A stretch of 6,295 nt of DNA from Xanthobacteraceae bacterium. Lineage in GTDB: Bacteria; Pseudomonadota; Alphaproteobacteria; Rhizobiales; Xanthobacteraceae. The notes under the pieces were generated by a model. That model was not told where the DNA came from, made no database searches, and saw only the letters and a list, made by a program, of their open reading frames with translations. The stretch covers positions 1 through 6,295 of the forward strand of contig JASHRR010000067.1 of assembly GCA_030037185.1 (NCBI GenBank), given 5' to 3'. The position numbers and the translations under genes are program-made. How positions within the stretch are numbered: position 1 is the stretch's first letter; each line of letters starts with the position of its first letter. Shown in pieces: positions 5,725-6,295 of this stretch.

Positions 5725-5954
5725 TCGGGTGAAGAGGCGGTTCAAGCGGCGGCTCGCTGGCTCAGCGGCCTTCGCGCAACTCCGACACGGCGGCGGTTCG
5801 CCTGGAGCTCGTCGGCATCTCGCCCCCCAGCGTGATAGACCAAAGAGGCGTCCAGTTAACTAGACAAGAGCAAGGCTCGAGGAAGATCATCCGCGAGGCG
5901 TAAGATTTGCGGGGCGGCAAGCAGCGCCCGCGTGATAAGCTGGCGCAGCCCACA
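5725..5954. other. Spacer with an ambiguous plus-strand protein-like fragment
   Basis: The plus strand is open from about 5731 to a TAA at 5901-5903 and reads VRLELVGISPPSVIDQRGVQ and QEQGSRKIIREA near the end. It has no start with a ribosome site and I do not recognise it. The minus strand is also open over 5762-5953, and its reading is equally inconclusive. A GC hairpin with one bulged base lies at 5909-5931, downstream of the right-edge gene, but without a good T-run. Confidence 0.3.
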
Positions 5955-6295
5955 TCAACGTAACGGCGCCGCCTGTGACGGCACCGGGACGGCGGGCCTG
6001 CGGGCGGGAGCGGCGGCCGGAGGGGCCGGGATCTTGCCGAGGATATCCTGCTCGGCCGCTTGCAGCTTCATGGTGAAGTCGCGCGTCACCTGCTCCTGGC
6101 CGGCAGCGAGCTGAGCCGCGAGCTGGTCGACCCTTTGCCGAACCGCCGCGAGATTGAGCGACATCGCCTTGAACTCTTGCTGATCGACAGATGGGCTCGC
6201 CGCCGCAGTTGTGGCGCCAGTGGTCTGCGCAAGCGCAGCCTGCGGCGCCAACCAGCCAAGCTGCGGGGACAGGTTCGCGATCATTCCTCTGGCCC
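5955..6295 (-). CDS. Hypothetical coiled-coil protein with Pro/Ala-rich tail, C-terminal part (5' end outside window)
   Basis: The frame is open from the right edge to a TGA at 5957-5955, giving 112 visible codons. An ATG at 6284-6282 exists, but an AGAGGA touches it with no spacing, and the frame continues upstream, so the true start probably lies beyond the window. Visible in order are SPQLGWLAPQAALAQ, a flexible Thr/Ala/Ser stretch, a Gln/Leu/Ala-rich probable coiled coil (about 50 residues, including LAAVRQRVDQLAAQLAAGQ and KLQAAEQDILGKI), and a Pro/Ala-rich basic tail ending in SQAAPLR. From memory this arrangement resembles hypothetical proteins abundant in Bradyrhizobium, which carry an N-terminal membrane segment before the part seen here. 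The reaction or partner is unknown; a structural or envelope role would fit. A broken relative lies just downstream at 5370-5724. Confidence 0.72.
   Translation of the reverse strand, partial: ARGMIANLSPQLGWLAPQAALAQTTGATTAAASPSVDQQEFKAMSLNLAAVRQRVDQLAAQLAAGQEQVTRDFTMKLQAAEQDILGKIPAPPAAAPARRPAVPVPSQAAPLR

Noticed and set aside
5366..5863. Plus-strand open frame of 165 codons
   Set aside because: The product is Arg/Pro-rich with no family-like segment, and the opposite strand carries the signal-anchor and coiled-coil readings that make more sense.
5909..5931. GC hairpin with one bulged base downstream of the right-edge gene
   Set aside because: The following minus-strand bases (AAATCTT) do not form a convincing T-run for an intrinsic terminator.
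1..6295. CRISPR array, tRNA/rRNA genes, insertion-sequence ends
   Set aside because: No regularly spaced repeats, no T-arm with matching stems (a GGTTCGA near 5005 lacks a stem) and no terminal inverted repeats with target duplications were found by eye.

Overview
The base composition (GC-rich, G/C-biased third codon positions) and the gene types point to a GC-rich alphaproteobacterium. The Bradyrhizobium/Rhodopseudomonas branch of the Rhizobiales fits best. The strongest clue is the right-edge gene, whose coiled-coil plus Pro/Ala-rich tail resembles hypothetical membrane-anchored proteins I associate with that group. This is an inference from memory; I ran no database search. Every gene I can support lies on the minus strand, so the window reads right to left.

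Layout by coordinate. (1) 1-632 is the N-terminal part of a PAS-domain signalling protein that leaves the window on the left. (2) 633-865 holds no convincing gene. (3) 866-1314 is a decayed gene: three protein-like stretches in three successive minus-strand frames join into one product of about 150 residues. (4) 1399-1524 is a possible 41-codon ORF placed directly behind the operon. (5) 1526-4938 is a compact four-gene operon and the core of the window. (6) 4939-5115 is its leader, with one plausible sigma70-type promoter. (7) 5116-5954 is degraded sequence, including a frame-broken signal-anchor/coiled-coil gene. (8) 5955-6295 is the C-terminal part of an intact gene of apparently the same family, cut by the right edge.

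The operon encodes, in order of transcription, an isocitrate lyase/PEP mutase superfamily enzyme, a metallo-beta-lactamase-fold hydrolase of the N-acyl-homoserine-lactonase-like family, a small DUF4387 protein, and an AtuA-like (DUF1446) protein. The first two genes are 22 bases apart. The next two junctions are 4-base stop/start overlaps (ATGA and GTGA), so the last three genes are probably translationally coupled. The likely theme is catabolism of a small carboxylic acid or lactone. The MBL enzyme would hydrolyse a lactone or ester, DUF4387 and the AtuA-like protein would act together on the acid, and the lyase-fold enzyme would make or break a C-C bond. The substrate is unknown, and the lyase-fold protein lacks the usual catalytic cysteine of methylisocitrate lyases. 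No transporter or regulator is visible in the window. The operon is flanked on both sides by decayed coding sequence, which suggests an accessory or rearranged locus.
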